DNA from: Chitinophagaceae bacterium
GTDB taxonomy: Bacteria > Bacteroidota > Bacteroidia > Chitinophagales > Chitinophagaceae
Length of the DNA stretch: 14,106 bases
Direction: 5' to 3'
NCBI GenBank assembly: GCA_019747455.1
Contig: JAIEQT010000641.1
Coordinates: 1-14,106 of the forward strand
This document shows positions 6,695 through 14,050 of this stretch, piece after piece. The notes below the pieces were generated by a model. That model worked only from the letters and a program-made list of their open reading frames with translations. It was not told the DNA's origin and made no database searches. How positions within the stretch are numbered: position 1 is the first letter of the stretch; every line of letters begins with the position of its first letter. Made by a program: the position numbers and the translations under genes.

Positions 6695-6970
6695 ATGAAA
6701 GTGTTGGGTGTAAAATATAAGGGTGATTATATGATTCAAGTATCTTTCCAAGATGGCATAGAAGGTGTTATTGATCTAAGCGATTTAGTAGATAAAGGTA
6801 TTTTCATTGAATTAAAGGATACACAAAAATTTTCGACCGTTTATACAACCGGCTATTCAATAGCTTGGTCGGAAGAACTTGAAATAGATGCCGCAAATAT
6901 TTATGCTGAAATAACTGGTAAGCATCCTATGACAGCATTTACACCTACTACAATGTATGCCTCAAATTAG
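6695..6970 (+). CDS. DUF2442 domain protein
   Basis: This 91-aa protein matches the DUF2442 pattern: an N-terminal strand MKVLGVKY, then YMIQVSFQDG followed by GVIDLSDLV, a short helix with F-x-x-x-x-LKD, and the characteristic WSEELEIDA. DUF2442 proteins are small and commonly adjacent to DUF4160 proteins, and the pair has been suggested to behave as a toxin-antitoxin or regulatory module. It overlaps the DUF4160 gene by 14 bp, so the two are probably co-translated. It begins 47 bp after the FtsK-like gene on the same strand and may share its transcript. Confidence 0.88.
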   Translation: MKVLGVKYKGDYMIQVSFQDGIEGVIDLSDLVDKGIFIELKDTQKFSTVYTTGYSIAWSEELEIDAANIYAEITGKHPMTAFTPTTMYASN

Positions 6971-7217
6971 TTATTTTTTAGGCGTTATTATTAGGATGTT
7001 CTATAGAGATCACAACCCTCCGCATTTTCATGCAGTTTACGGTGATTATGAAGCCTTGATTGATATTGCAAAGAATGAGCTCATAAGTGGTTATTTGCCT
7101 CCGCGAGTTCTTGGACTTGTTATTGAATGGACGGCAATTCATCAAAACGAACTAATGGACAATTGGGAACGAGCAAAAAATCAGAATCCACTGCTTCCGA
7201 TAGCCCCGTTGGTGTAA
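6957..7217 (+). CDS. DUF4160 domain protein
   Basis: This 86-aa protein carries the DUF4160 signature. It starts MPQISYFLGVIIRMFYRDHN, followed directly by PPHFHAVYGDYEA with its two histidines, then GYLPPRVLGLVIEW and a C-terminal helix with ELMDNW. The family is small and widespread in bacteria and is usually paired with DUF2442, as here. Biochemical function is unproven, and the toxin-antitoxin interpretation is inference from pairing. The start ATG at 6957 lies inside the end of the DUF2442 gene (14 bp overlap). The gene ends 50 bp before the signal-peptide Met of the histidine kinase. Confidence 0.9.
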   Translation: MPQISYFLGVIIRMFYRDHNPPHFHAVYGDYEALIDIAKNELISGYLPPRVLGLVIEWTAIHQNELMDNWERAKNQNPLLPIAPLV

Positions 7218-7238
7218 TAACAGTACTTACTGAATTTC

Positions 7239-7266
7239 TTTGTACCTTACTTATCCAAGATTTTTG
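7239..7266 (+). promoter_or_regulatory. Weak promoter candidate for the sensor histidine kinase
   Basis: A TTTG at 7239-7242 and GATTTTTG at 7259-7266 (one mismatch from TAnnTTTG) are separated by 16 bp, short for this promoter class. The box ends one base before the ATG at 7268, so a start from it would be essentially leaderless. An imperfect direct repeat of GTAC(c)TTACT (7223-7231 and 7242-7251) overlaps it. Confidence 0.22.
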
Positions 7267-7267
7267 T

Positions 7268-9649
7268 ATGAAAAAAATACTGCTTGCGGCATTTATATTA
7301 TTCGCTTGCACATTACAAGCACAGATAAAAGTACGTTTCGAGCTTACAGATAAATCAATTTTTTCGCACGATAGCATATTCATAGCCGGTAGCTTCAACA
7401 ATTGGGATGAAAAAGCAAATACCAATTATTTACTCTATCCCTTACAATCAAAACAAAAATCAATCACGCTTTCGCTAAAACCCGGAACTTATCGTTATAA
7501 ATTTCATCGTGGTAATTGGATATCTGTTGAAAAAACGGCTGCTAATGAAGAGGTGATAGACAGAGAAATAAAGATTAGCCGAGATACCGTTTTAAAAGAT
7601 CAAGTGTTTTCTTGGAGAGATGAGTTTTTAAAGGAAAAATGGCAATTGATTGCTGCTGAAAAGCAGGATACACAAACAGTAAAATATCTTTCCGCCATTG
7701 CAAGCTACTATGCATTTGACGGACAAAATAACAATATCGATTCTGCAGGATATTATGCCAATAAGTGCTTGAATTTAATTGCTGAGATTAAAAAAAGAAA
7801 GGAAACGAGTAACATAACAGTAAATAGCCTCAATATTATTTTGTTCAATACTACAGATGTATCCGCTTCTTTATTTCACAGCTTAGGTAATTACACGAAA
7901 GCACTGGAACTAAGGTTTGAAAACCTTGCGCTGGCAGAGAAATTAAATGAACCCTTTCAGGTATTTTGGGCATTACAGTATGTTACAAACGAATATGCTG
8001 CCATGAAAGATTACGAAACCTGTTTGGTTAATGCAAAGCGTTTAGATTCTGTAGTGCAACAATTAAAAAACTCGCAGTATTATGAATTTGCAATTGCACA
8101 AGTAAATAGTTTATACGCAACTACTTATCTAGGATTAAATAAACCAAAACTGGCGATAAATCATGCAAGAACCATGCTTCAAGTAAATCCTAAAATATTA
8201 AATGAAGGCAATACTACCATCGCTCAATACTTACTTGGTAAAGCATTTTTAGGAACCGGGCAGTTCGACTCATCACGTTACTATTTAAAGCTTGCAAGAG
8301 ATCGGGTGTTAACAAAGTTTGTGCTTTTTAGATCGCAGGTAGACATTGAATTGAGCAGGGTTTTTTTAGCAACAAATAAATTAGACTTGGCATTAACATA
8401 CGGGCGAGCTGCCTATCAATACTTTTTAACGAATGCTAGCGAAATAAGGAGGCTCGGAGAGAGTGCGTTATATTTTCAATCTGAAGTAACGCCAATACTT
8501 TCCAAAATTTTTAAGGCCCGGAATAATACAGATAGTGCTTACTACTATTTGTCTTTATCAAATTCATTGAAAGATAGTTTATACAACAAAGAGAAAATAA
8601 CGCAATTTCAAAACCTATCTTTTAATGAGTCTGTAAGAAAAAAGCAATTAGCTGATGAAGAAATTCAAAATCAAAAAGCTTTTAGAACCAAGCTCGTGTA
8701 TTGGGGGTTGGGAATTGGATTAGCAGGATTTTTATTAATCAGTATTATTCAATTTAGAAATAATCAACAAAAACAAAAAGCTAATAGAGTTTTGGAAACA
8801 ACACTAACCGAACTTAAATCCACCCAATCTCAACTGATTCAATCCGAGAAGATGGCTAGCCTGGGTGAACTCACAGCGGGTATTGCACATGAGATACAGA
8901 ACCCGTTGAATTTTGTAAATAATTTTTCTGAGGTGAGTCGGGAATTTATCGATGAGCTAAAACAAGAGAGGGTTAAGGAGGAAGGTGTAAGGGATAAGGT
9001 GTTGGAGGAAGAATTATTAAGTGATATAGATGCGAATTTAGAAAAGATCAACCATCATGGTCAACGAGCAGCGTCGATAGTTAAGGGAATGCTGCAACAT
9101 AGCAGAAGTAGCAGTGCCACCAAAGAACTAACGGATATCAATGCTTTGTGTGATGAATATTTAAGACTGGCGTATCATGGATTAAGAGCCAAAGACAAGA
9201 GCTTTAATGCAGCGTTTAAAACGGAGTTTGATGAAAGTATACCTAAAGTGAATATCGTACCACAGGATATGGGCAGGGTGGTATTGAACTTGATTAATAA
9301 TGCGTTTTTCGCCGTGAGCCAGCGTCAGAACGTCGGAACGTCAGAACGGGAGCCTAATGACGACCCGACGATCCGACGTTCTGACGAAGAATACACCCCA
9401 ATGGTAATCGTATCAACACGAAAAAAAGAGGACACCATCGAAATCACCGTCTCCGACAATGGTACCGGTATTCCTAATGAGATCAAGGAAAAGATCTTCC
9501 AGCCCTTCTTTACCACCAAGCCAACCGGACAAGGAACGGGACTAGGATTAAGCTTGGCATATGATATCGTTACCAAAGCGCATGGAGGGAAGCTAACGGT
9601 GGAGAGTGAACAAGGAAGGGGAACAACCTTTAAAATTGAAATCCCGTAA
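7268..9649 (+). CDS. TPR sensor histidine kinase with an N-terminal AMPK-CBM48-like domain
   Basis: This 793-aa protein begins with a signal peptide (MKKILLAAFILFACTLQAQ), which fixes the start at 7268; the frame is open further upstream, into the DUF4160 gene. A sensor domain follows (about 22-105) with FIAGSFNNWDEK and LKPGTYRYKFHRG, as in AMPK/CBM48 glycogen-binding modules. A helical TPR-type region runs to about 470, then a membrane helix (476-496), a coiled coil, and a HisKA domain with GIAHEIQNP (His541). The HATPase has an N box (NLINNA, N678), DNGTGIP (D730) and GQGTGLGL (754 onward). Phosphate would go to a separate response regulator; none is next to it. The INHHGQRAASIVKGMLQHSR stretch marks a Bacteroidota family. 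Residues 686-707 are encoded by an inserted palindrome. It converges on rho with a 5-bp gap. Confidence 0.93.
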   Translation: MKKILLAAFILFACTLQAQIKVRFELTDKSIFSHDSIFIAGSFNNWDEKANTNYLLYPLQSKQKSITLSLKPGTYRYKFHRGNWISVEKTAANEEVIDREIKISRDTVLKDQVFSWRDEFLKEKWQLIAAEKQDTQTVKYLSAIASYYAFDGQNNNIDSAGYYANKCLNLIAEIKKRKETSNITVNSLNIILFNTTDVSASLFHSLGNYTKALELRFENLALAEKLNEPFQVFWALQYVTNEYAAMKDYETCLVNAKRLDSVVQQLKNSQYYEFAIAQVNSLYATTYLGLNKPKLAINHARTMLQVNPKILNEGNTTIAQYLLGKAFLGTGQFDSSRYYLKLARDRVLTKFVLFRSQVDIELSRVFLATNKLDLALTYGRAAYQYFLTNASEIRRLGESALYFQSEVTPILSKIFKARNNTDSAYYYLSLSNSLKDSLYNKEKITQFQNLSFNESVRKKQLADEEIQNQKAFRTKLVYWGLGIGLAGFLLISIIQFRNNQQKQKANRVLETTLTELKSTQSQLIQSEKMASLGELTAGIAHEIQNPLNFVNNFSEVSREFIDELKQERVKEEGVRDKVLEEELLSDIDANLEKINHHGQRAASIVKGMLQHSRSSSATKELTDINALCDEYLRLAYHGLRAKDKSFNAAFKTEFDESIPKVNIVPQDMGRVVLNLINNAFFAVSQRQNVGTSEREPNDDPTIRRSDEEYTPMVIVSTRKKEDTIEITVSDNGTGIPNEIKEKIFQPFFTTKPTGQGTGLGLSLAYDIVTKAHGGKLTVESEQGRGTTFKIEIP
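9323..9386. repeat. Palindromic repeat element inside the kinase HATPase coding region
   Basis: A perfect 15-bp inverted repeat has arms at 9323-9337 (CGTCAGAACGTCGGA) and 9372-9386. Pairing continues imperfectly inward for about 7 bp. The left arm is also the start of a tandem run of an 8-mer, CGTC(A/G)GAA, with three copies at 9323-9346. It replaces a short variable linker between the N box and the strand before the DNG motif and adds about 20 polar residues (RQNVGTSEREP and on) without breaking the frame. The arrangement resembles coding-embedded palindromic elements such as Rickettsia RPEs. Dispersal elsewhere in this genome is unknown. Confidence 0.85.
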
Positions 9650-9654
9650 CCTCC

Positions 9655-11286
9655 TTACCTATTCATACTTGCTAAAAACTCTTCGTTGTCTTTTGTGCCG
9701 CGCATTCGTTTGAGCAGTTCTGTCATAGCTTCTTCCGGATTCATATCATTGAGGAATAGCCTTAAGATATTCATGCGACTGAGAATATCTTTATCTAATA
9801 ATAAATCATCTCTACGGGTAGATGATCCAACTAAATCGATAGCAGGGAAAATACGTTTGTTGGCCAACTTGCGATCTAGCTGTAATTCCATATTACCGGT
9901 TCCTTTAAATTCTTCAAAGATCACTTCATCCATTTTACTACCTGTTTCAATTAAGGCGGTGGCAAGAATAGTAAGCGATCCTCCGTTCTCAATTTTACGC
10001 GCAGCTCCAAAAAATTGTTTTGGTTTTAATAGCGCATTTGCTTCCACACCACCACTTAATACTTTACCACTAGAAGGTGCTACGGTGTTATGTGCACGTG
10101 CTAAACGCGTGATAGAATCGAGTAGTATAACCACATCATGTCCGCACTCCACTAAGCGTTTTGCTTTTTGTAAAGCAATAGAAGAAACTTTTACGTGCTT
10201 CTCGGCGGGCTCATCGAATGTAGAGGCAATTACCTCTGCTTTTACACTGCGCTCCATATCGGTAACCTCTTCTGGTCGCTCATCAATTAACACCACCATC
10301 AAATAGCATTCCGGATGATTGGCGGCAATCGCATTAGCTACTTCTTTGAGCAACATGGTTTTACCCACTTTAGGTTGCGCAACAATCAACCCACGCTGAC
10401 CCTTACCAATTGGTGTAAACAAATCAATGATGCGTGTGCTATAGTTGTTAGGGGTAGTAAATAAATTTAATTTCTCATAGGGAAATAATGGTGTGAGATA
10501 ATCGAAGGGAACACGATCTCGCACTTCATCGGGGCGCTTACCATTGATATAATCAACCTTTAACAGCGCGAAATATTTTTCCCCTTCTTTGGGTGGACGA
10601 ACACTACCTTGAACGGTGTCGCCGGTTTTAATACCAAATAATTTTATTTGAGAAGGAGATACATATACATCATCCGGAGAGGATAAATAGTTATAATCAG
10701 AGGAGCGTAAGAATCCATAACCATCTGGCATCATTTCCAAAACCCCTTCACTGGGTATTACGCCTTCAAATTCTATGTTAAAAGCAGGCTCTTTGCGCTG
10801 CTGTGGCTGAAATCTGTTTTTTTCCTGGGTTTGTGATTCAGCGGCCTGTGTTTGCGCTTCTTGATTTTCGCTGGCTTCCAGTGTTTGGATAATAGCAGCA
10901 GCAATATGTTCGGTTAGATCGGGAGCATTGCTTTCCGTATCTCCGGCAGATATGCTTCCTGTTTCCGGTTTTGCCGCCGGCTTCGCTCCTTTTTTAGGAA
11001 CTGCTTTTTTAATAGGGCGACTATTACGAGACGGAGCCTCTGGGGCTTCTTGCATTATTTCGGCTTCTTCTGTTCCATTGGCCGTTTTAACAGTTACTGG
11101 TCGTTTTGCTTTGGTAGTTTTTTTCTTATCGTCTTTCACTTCACTAGCTTTTACGGCTTGGTTATCAAGAATTTTATAAATCAAACCTTGTTTATCGAGT
11201 TTTTTGGTGCCGGTAATTTTGAGCTGCTCAGCAATATCGAGGAGCTCGGGCAATAACATGTCGTTTAATTGCAGAATGTCGTACAT
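9655..11286 (-). CDS. rho: Transcription termination factor Rho with a long disordered insert
   Basis: Rho is a hexameric RNA-dependent ATPase that ends transcription. The N-terminal helical domain ([20 protein letters not shown]) fixes the start at 11286. The frame stays open to 11412, but those upstream 42 residues do not fit Rho. Residues about 45-168 are a Lys/Ala/Glu/Pro/Gln-rich low-complexity insert, which explains 543 aa against about 420 in E. coli. The cold-shock-like RNA-binding domain contains GYGFLRSS (189-196). The motor has Walker A AQPKVGKT (K309), Walker [15 protein letters not shown], the Q-loop region [20 protein letters not shown], and the R-loop region GTGNMEL. Rho of Bacteroides thetaiotaomicron has a comparable disordered region linked to phase separation. 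The gene is divergent from asnS with a leader of about 220 nt if the box at 11512-11519 is used. Confidence 0.97.
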   Translation of the reverse strand: MYDILQLNDMLLPELLDIAEQLKITGTKKLDKQGLIYKILDNQAVKASEVKDDKKKTTKAKRPVTVKTANGTEEAEIMQEAPEAPSRNSRPIKKAVPKKGAKPAAKPETGSISAGDTESNAPDLTEHIAAAIIQTLEASENQEAQTQAAESQTQEKNRFQPQQRKEPAFNIEFEGVIPSEGVLEMMPDGYGFLRSSDYNYLSSPDDVYVSPSQIKLFGIKTGDTVQGSVRPPKEGEKYFALLKVDYINGKRPDEVRDRVPFDYLTPLFPYEKLNLFTTPNNYSTRIIDLFTPIGKGQRGLIVAQPKVGKTMLLKEVANAIAANHPECYLMVVLIDERPEEVTDMERSVKAEVIASTFDEPAEKHVKVSSIALQKAKRLVECGHDVVILLDSITRLARAHNTVAPSSGKVLSGGVEANALLKPKQFFGAARKIENGGSLTILATALIETGSKMDEVIFEEFKGTGNMELQLDRKLANKRIFPAIDLVGSSTRRDDLLLDKDILSRMNILRLFLNDMNPEEAMTELLKRMRGTKDNEEFLASMNR

Positions 11287-11428
11287 AAATTCAAAAGGAT
11301 TAAAATAACTAAGTAAAAAACCACTCGAACCAGAAAATTTGTTGGATAATTTGGAAGAGATGACTGAAAACGAGGGGTTATAAAATTCGCTAGTCAGTTG
11401 ATTCCGATGCAATTATACACTCTTTTTC

Positions 11429-11458
11429 TAAAAATCAAGCATAAATACATGATTTTTA
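11429..11458. repeat. AT-rich inverted repeat in the rho leader
   Basis: Arms TAAAAATCA (11429-11437) and TGATTTTTA (11450-11458) are perfect 9-bp complements with a 12-nt spacer. In the rho transcript this could form a weak A-U hairpin about 145 nt before the start codon. As DNA it could be a regulator site. It lacks a GC stem, so it is not a convincing intrinsic terminator. Confidence 0.5.
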
Positions 11459-11473
11459 AGTGAGAAAATCAAT

Positions 11474-11509
11474 TTTGATGGGCTTTTAGACACCATTCGA
11501 GTACTTTTG
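11474..11509 (+). promoter_or_regulatory. Candidate asnS promoter
   Basis: TTTG at 11474-11477 and an exact TAnnTTTG box (TACTTTTG, 11502-11509) fit the Bacteroidota -33/-7 pattern. The 24-bp spacer is somewhat long. The predicted start near 11515 gives an asnS leader of about 140 nt. The -7 box overlaps the palindrome TTTTGCGCAAAA (11505-11516). Confidence 0.42.
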
Positions 11510-11511
11510 CG

Positions 11512-11519
11512 CAAAATTA
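11512..11519 (-). promoter_or_regulatory. Candidate rho -7 box
   Basis: Read on the minus strand this is TAATTTTG, an exact TAnnTTTG match. It is the reverse face of the same palindrome used by the asnS box, separated from that box by 2 bp. No clear TTTG -33 element is seen upstream on this strand. If used, the rho leader is about 220 nt. Confidence 0.35.
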
Positions 11520-11522
11520 GTA

Positions 11523-11626
11523 GTTACGGTTTTCACGATTCGAGATTCGGGTTAATAAGGTAGTTCTGGTTTACTTTGCTACTAAGTTTACCAATATCTC
11601 GAAATCCAAAACTCGTAAACCGTAAC
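11523..11626 (+). repeat. Nested inverted repeats in the asnS leader
   Basis: A perfect 10-bp pair, GTTACGGTTT (11523-11532) and AAACCGTAAC (11617-11626), encloses a collinear perfect 8-bp pair, TTCGAGAT (11539-11546) and ATCTCGAA (11596-11603). The leader RNA could therefore form a long branched hairpin ahead of asnS. The DNA could equally be a degenerate dispersed repeat. A further 8-bp pair (11521-11528 with 11642-11649) competes with the outer arm. Confidence 0.6.
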
Positions 11627-11646
11627 TCGTAACCCGTATCACGTAA
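11612..11646 (+). repeat. Tandem 7-mer run before asnS
   Basis: There are five consecutive 7-base units: CTCGTAA, ACCGTAA, CTCGTAA, CCCGTAT, CACGTAA. The core CGTA is invariant. The run ends 9 bp before the asnS ATG and provides several alternative right arms for pairing with the GTTACG and GGGTTA sequences at 11523-11554. Confidence 0.7.
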
Positions 11647-11655
11647 CTAAAGTGT

Positions 11656-13107
11656 ATGTTTAATAAAAGAATAAAAATAAAAGCCTTGCTTGAGCAGGGG
11701 CAACCAGGTACAGAAGTAGTTGTTATGGGATGGGTGCGTAGTTTTCGTAATAACCAGTTTATAGCGCTGAATGATGGTAGTACGAACAACAATATTCAGG
11801 TAGTTGCCGAATTGGGACTATTAGATGAAACCACACTTAAGCGAATCACAACCGGAGCTTCGCTTCGGGTAGAAGGAAAGCTCGTTACCTCCTTGGGGAA
11901 AGGTCAGCGCGTAGAGGTGAAAGCTGATAAGGTTGAGATTTTGGGAGATAGTGATGCAGAGAAATACCCCCTTCAACCTAAAAAGCATAGCCTAGAATTT
12001 TTAAGAGAAATAGCCCACTTGCGTTTTCGTACAAACACCTTCGGTGCCGTTTTTCGTATCCGTCATTCTCTTGCCTTTGCTGTTCATCAATTTTTTAATG
12101 ATAAAGGGTTTGTGTATTTACACACGCCAATCATTACAGCCAGTGATGCAGAGGGGGCGGGCGAAATGTTTAGAGTAACCACCTTGCCGATGGATGGCAC
12201 AGCCCCCAAAAAAGAAGATGGCACCATAGATTATGGAGAAGATTTTTTCGGTAAGAGTACAAACTTAACAGTAAGCGGACAACTAGAAGGAGAGCTAGGT
12301 GCCATGGCTTTTTCGGAGATATATACTTTTGGCCCTACATTTCGCGCAGAAAATTCCAATACAACCCGCCACCTGGCTGAATTTTGGATGATTGAGCCTG
12401 AAATGGCTTTTTACGATATTGAAGACAATATGAATTTGGCGGAAGAATTCATTCAATACCTCATTCGTTATGCTATGGAGCATAATAAAGAAGACCTGGA
12501 ATTTTTAGACCAACGATTAGCAGAAGAAGAGAAACAAAAGCCACAACAAGAGCGTGCCGAAATGGGCTTGTTGGAGAAATTGAATTTTGTGTTGAACAAT
12601 CAATTTGAAAGAATAACCTACACGGAAGCCATTCAAATTTTATTGGATAGTCCGGCCTATAAAAAGAAAAAATTCAAATATGAAGTTAGTTGGGGTATCG
12701 ATATGCAGAGTGAGCATGAGCGATATTTGGTAGAGAAGCATTTTAAAAAACCGGTGATCGTAACCGGATATCCGGCTAAGATCAAAGCATTTTATATGCG
12801 CCTGAATGATGGCTGTGAGCCCGGAAAAGAAACGGTGGCAGCCATGGATATTTTAGCGCCGGGCATTGGTGAAATTGTGGGTGGAAGTCAGCGGGAGGAG
12901 CGGTTGGAAAAACTTGAAGCGCGTATGAAAGAGATGCATATACCGGCAGCAGAAATGAGTTGGTATTTGGATACACGTAGGTTTGGAACAGTACCTCATG
13001 CAGGGTTTGGATTAGGTTTTGAAAGAATGGTACAGTTTGTAACGGGTATGACCAATATCCGCGATGTGATTGCCTTTGCGCGTACCCCGAAGAACTGCGA
13101 ATTTTAA
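11656..13107 (+). CDS. asnS: Asparaginyl-tRNA synthetase
   Basis: This 483-aa class II synthetase charges tRNA-Asn with asparagine in the cytoplasm. The N-terminal OB-fold anticodon-binding domain contains [21 protein letters not shown]. The catalytic core has motif 2 ([22 protein letters not shown]230) and motif 3 ([11 protein letters not shown]456 and R457). The C-terminus [14 protein letters not shown] corresponds to the usual 'DVI-x-FPR-x-x-x-x-x-x-F' ending of AsnRS. The length is close to the family norm of about 465. Separation from AspRS and LysRS rests on the '[11 protein letters not shown]' motif and the C-terminus. The start ATG follows an unusual repeat-rich leader. The DUF3050 gene follows 56 bp downstream on the same strand. 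Confidence 0.97.
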   Translation: MFNKRIKIKALLEQGQPGTEVVVMGWVRSFRNNQFIALNDGSTNNNIQVVAELGLLDETTLKRITTGASLRVEGKLVTSLGKGQRVEVKADKVEILGDSDAEKYPLQPKKHSLEFLREIAHLRFRTNTFGAVFRIRHSLAFAVHQFFNDKGFVYLHTPIITASDAEGAGEMFRVTTLPMDGTAPKKEDGTIDYGEDFFGKSTNLTVSGQLEGELGAMAFSEIYTFGPTFRAENSNTTRHLAEFWMIEPEMAFYDIEDNMNLAEEFIQYLIRYAMEHNKEDLEFLDQRLAEEEKQKPQQERAEMGLLEKLNFVLNNQFERITYTEAIQILLDSPAYKKKKFKYEVSWGIDMQSEHERYLVEKHFKKPVIVTGYPAKIKAFYMRLNDGCEPGKETVAAMDILAPGIGEIVGGSQREERLEKLEARMKEMHIPAAEMSWYLDTRRFGTVPHAGFGLGFERMVQFVTGMTNIRDVIAFARTPKNCEF

Positions 13108-13163
13108 TTTCCCTAGAACTATTTGTAACCCTGAAGCGTATATATACACGATTTGGATATTGT

Positions 13164-13949
13164 ATGGATAGGATTGAGCAAATGAAGCAAACGCTTCAAC
13201 CCGTTCGAGAAAAATTAATTTCTCACCCCCTTTATCATTCTCTTCAGAGCCTGGAAGATTTACAGCTATTTTCAGCAAGCCATGTATTTGCGGTATGGGA
13301 TTTTATGAGTTTATTGAAAGCGCTACAAATGCGTCTTACTTGTACTACCGTGCCTTGGGTGCCTGTAGGGAATGCAGAAACCCGATACCTGATTAATGAA
13401 ATTGTATTGGGCGAAGAGAGCGATGTAGATCCGGGTGGACATCGCACAAGTCATTTTGAATTGTACCTACAAGCTATGCATCAGATGGGTGCGGATACTA
13501 AGCCCATCAAAAATTTTATAGAGGCGATCCGCAGGGGAGAAAAAAGCGAAGAGGCGCTGAAACGCTTATCGGTGAGTGAAGGGATTCGCGATTTTGTTCG
13601 GTTCACGCTGGAAATAGCCACCCAGGCTCCTACGCATGTGCAGGCAGCCGTTTTCACATTCGGGCGAGAAGATCTGATCCCTGATTTATTTATGGGCATA
13701 GTGCGCGAGTTATCTGATTTGCATCCTGAAAAATTGGGCTTGTTTCGGTATTATTTGGAGAGGCATATTGAAGTAGATGGTGAACATCATAGTAAGTTGG
13801 CTATGCAAATGGTTAGTTTACTTTGTGATAATCAACCCCATTATTGGCAAGAAGCTATGGATGCAGCCAATGCGGCGCTGCGCTATCGCTTGCGCCTCTG
13901 GGATACGATTTATGCGTCTTTACCACTTCGAGCCGCTGCGGCCTTATAG
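13164..13949 (+). CDS. DUF3050 family protein (haem-oxygenase-like fold)
   Basis: This 261-aa, all-helical protein matches DUF3050. It has an N-terminal helix ending HPLYHSLQSLEDL, then SASHVFAVWDFMSLLKALQ (H40, D46), PWVPVGN, and NEIVLGEESD. SHFELYLQAM (H97, E99), FTFGREDLIPDLF (E169) and RHIEVDGEHHSKLA (E203, D205, H208, H209) follow. The family belongs to the haem-oxygenase-like/TenA superfamily. The late D-x-x-x-H spacing and scattered Glu/His resemble haem-oxygenase-like diiron oxidases, so a dinuclear metal site is plausible but unproven. No signal peptide. It lies 56 bp downstream of asnS; an upstream TTTG (13122-13125) and the palindrome GTATATATAC (13138-13147) may belong to its own promoter. 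Substrate unknown. Confidence 0.9.
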   Translation: MDRIEQMKQTLQPVREKLISHPLYHSLQSLEDLQLFSASHVFAVWDFMSLLKALQMRLTCTTVPWVPVGNAETRYLINEIVLGEESDVDPGGHRTSHFELYLQAMHQMGADTKPIKNFIEAIRRGEKSEEALKRLSVSEGIRDFVRFTLEIATQAPTHVQAAVFTFGREDLIPDLFMGIVRELSDLHPEKLGLFRYYLERHIEVDGEHHSKLAMQMVSLLCDNQPHYWQEAMDAANAALRYRLRLWDTIYASLPLRAAAAL

Positions 13950-13998
13950 AAAAAGTCACTCTTTCATGTGGATTATTTGTGAAAACCCCCTATTTTTG

Positions 13999-14016
13999 CT
14001 GCCCCGTAAGGAGCAG
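13999..14016 (+). repeat. Short hairpin upstream of tRNA-Phe
   Basis: CTGC-C-CC and GG-A-GCAG pair around a GTAA (GNRA-type) tetraloop with one internal mismatch. No T-run follows, so it is not a standard intrinsic terminator. It could be a processing or stabilising structure between the DUF3050 gene and the tRNA. Confidence 0.35.
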
Positions 14017-14050
14017 TGCGGTATCCGCCACGGCGAAGAAAGACTGAAAA
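14016..14050 (+). pseudogene. Possible decayed 5' half-copy of tRNA-Phe
   Basis: The first 8 bases, GTGCGGTA, equal tRNA positions 2-9 (14052-14059). The last bases, GACTGAAAA (14042-14050), equal the anticodon-arm sequence at 14080-14088. The distance between the two matches is 35 bases here and 37 in the tRNA. The interior is poorly conserved. It directly abuts the real tRNA, so a partial tandem duplication followed by decay would explain it. Chance similarity is not excluded. Confidence 0.35.

Larger units (their letters stand above)
11287..11655. other. Non-coding divergent region between rho and asnS
   Basis: These 369 bases hold no convincing gene. They contain an AT-rich inverted repeat in the rho leader, overlapping opposed -7 boxes on a 12-bp palindrome, and a repeat-rich asnS leader; each is listed separately. 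The stretch 11287-11412 is open in the rho frame but does not resemble Rho, so I read it as rho leader. No Shine-Dalgarno sequence precedes either start. Confidence 0.8.

Noticed and set aside
7223..7251. Direct repeat GTACTTACT / GTACCTTACT upstream of the kinase
   Set aside because: Only two short imperfect copies in AT-rich DNA; too weak to call a regulator site.
7127..7267. In-frame 47-codon N-terminal extension of the histidine kinase
   Set aside because: It overlaps the end of the DUF4160 gene, and the Met at 7268 begins a good signal peptide, so the extension is not coding.
9686..10306. Long open frame (206 codons) antisense to rho
   Set aside because: It is the complement of strongly conserved Rho motor coding sequence, is Ser-rich with no motif, and is best explained as a codon-bias shadow.
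11287..11412. In-frame 42-codon upstream extension of rho
   Set aside because: The residues do not resemble the Rho N-terminus, which starts [10 protein letters not shown] at 11286.
11429..11458. Intrinsic terminator between rho and asnS
   Set aside because: The genes are divergent, so no terminator is expected, and the stem is nearly all A-T.
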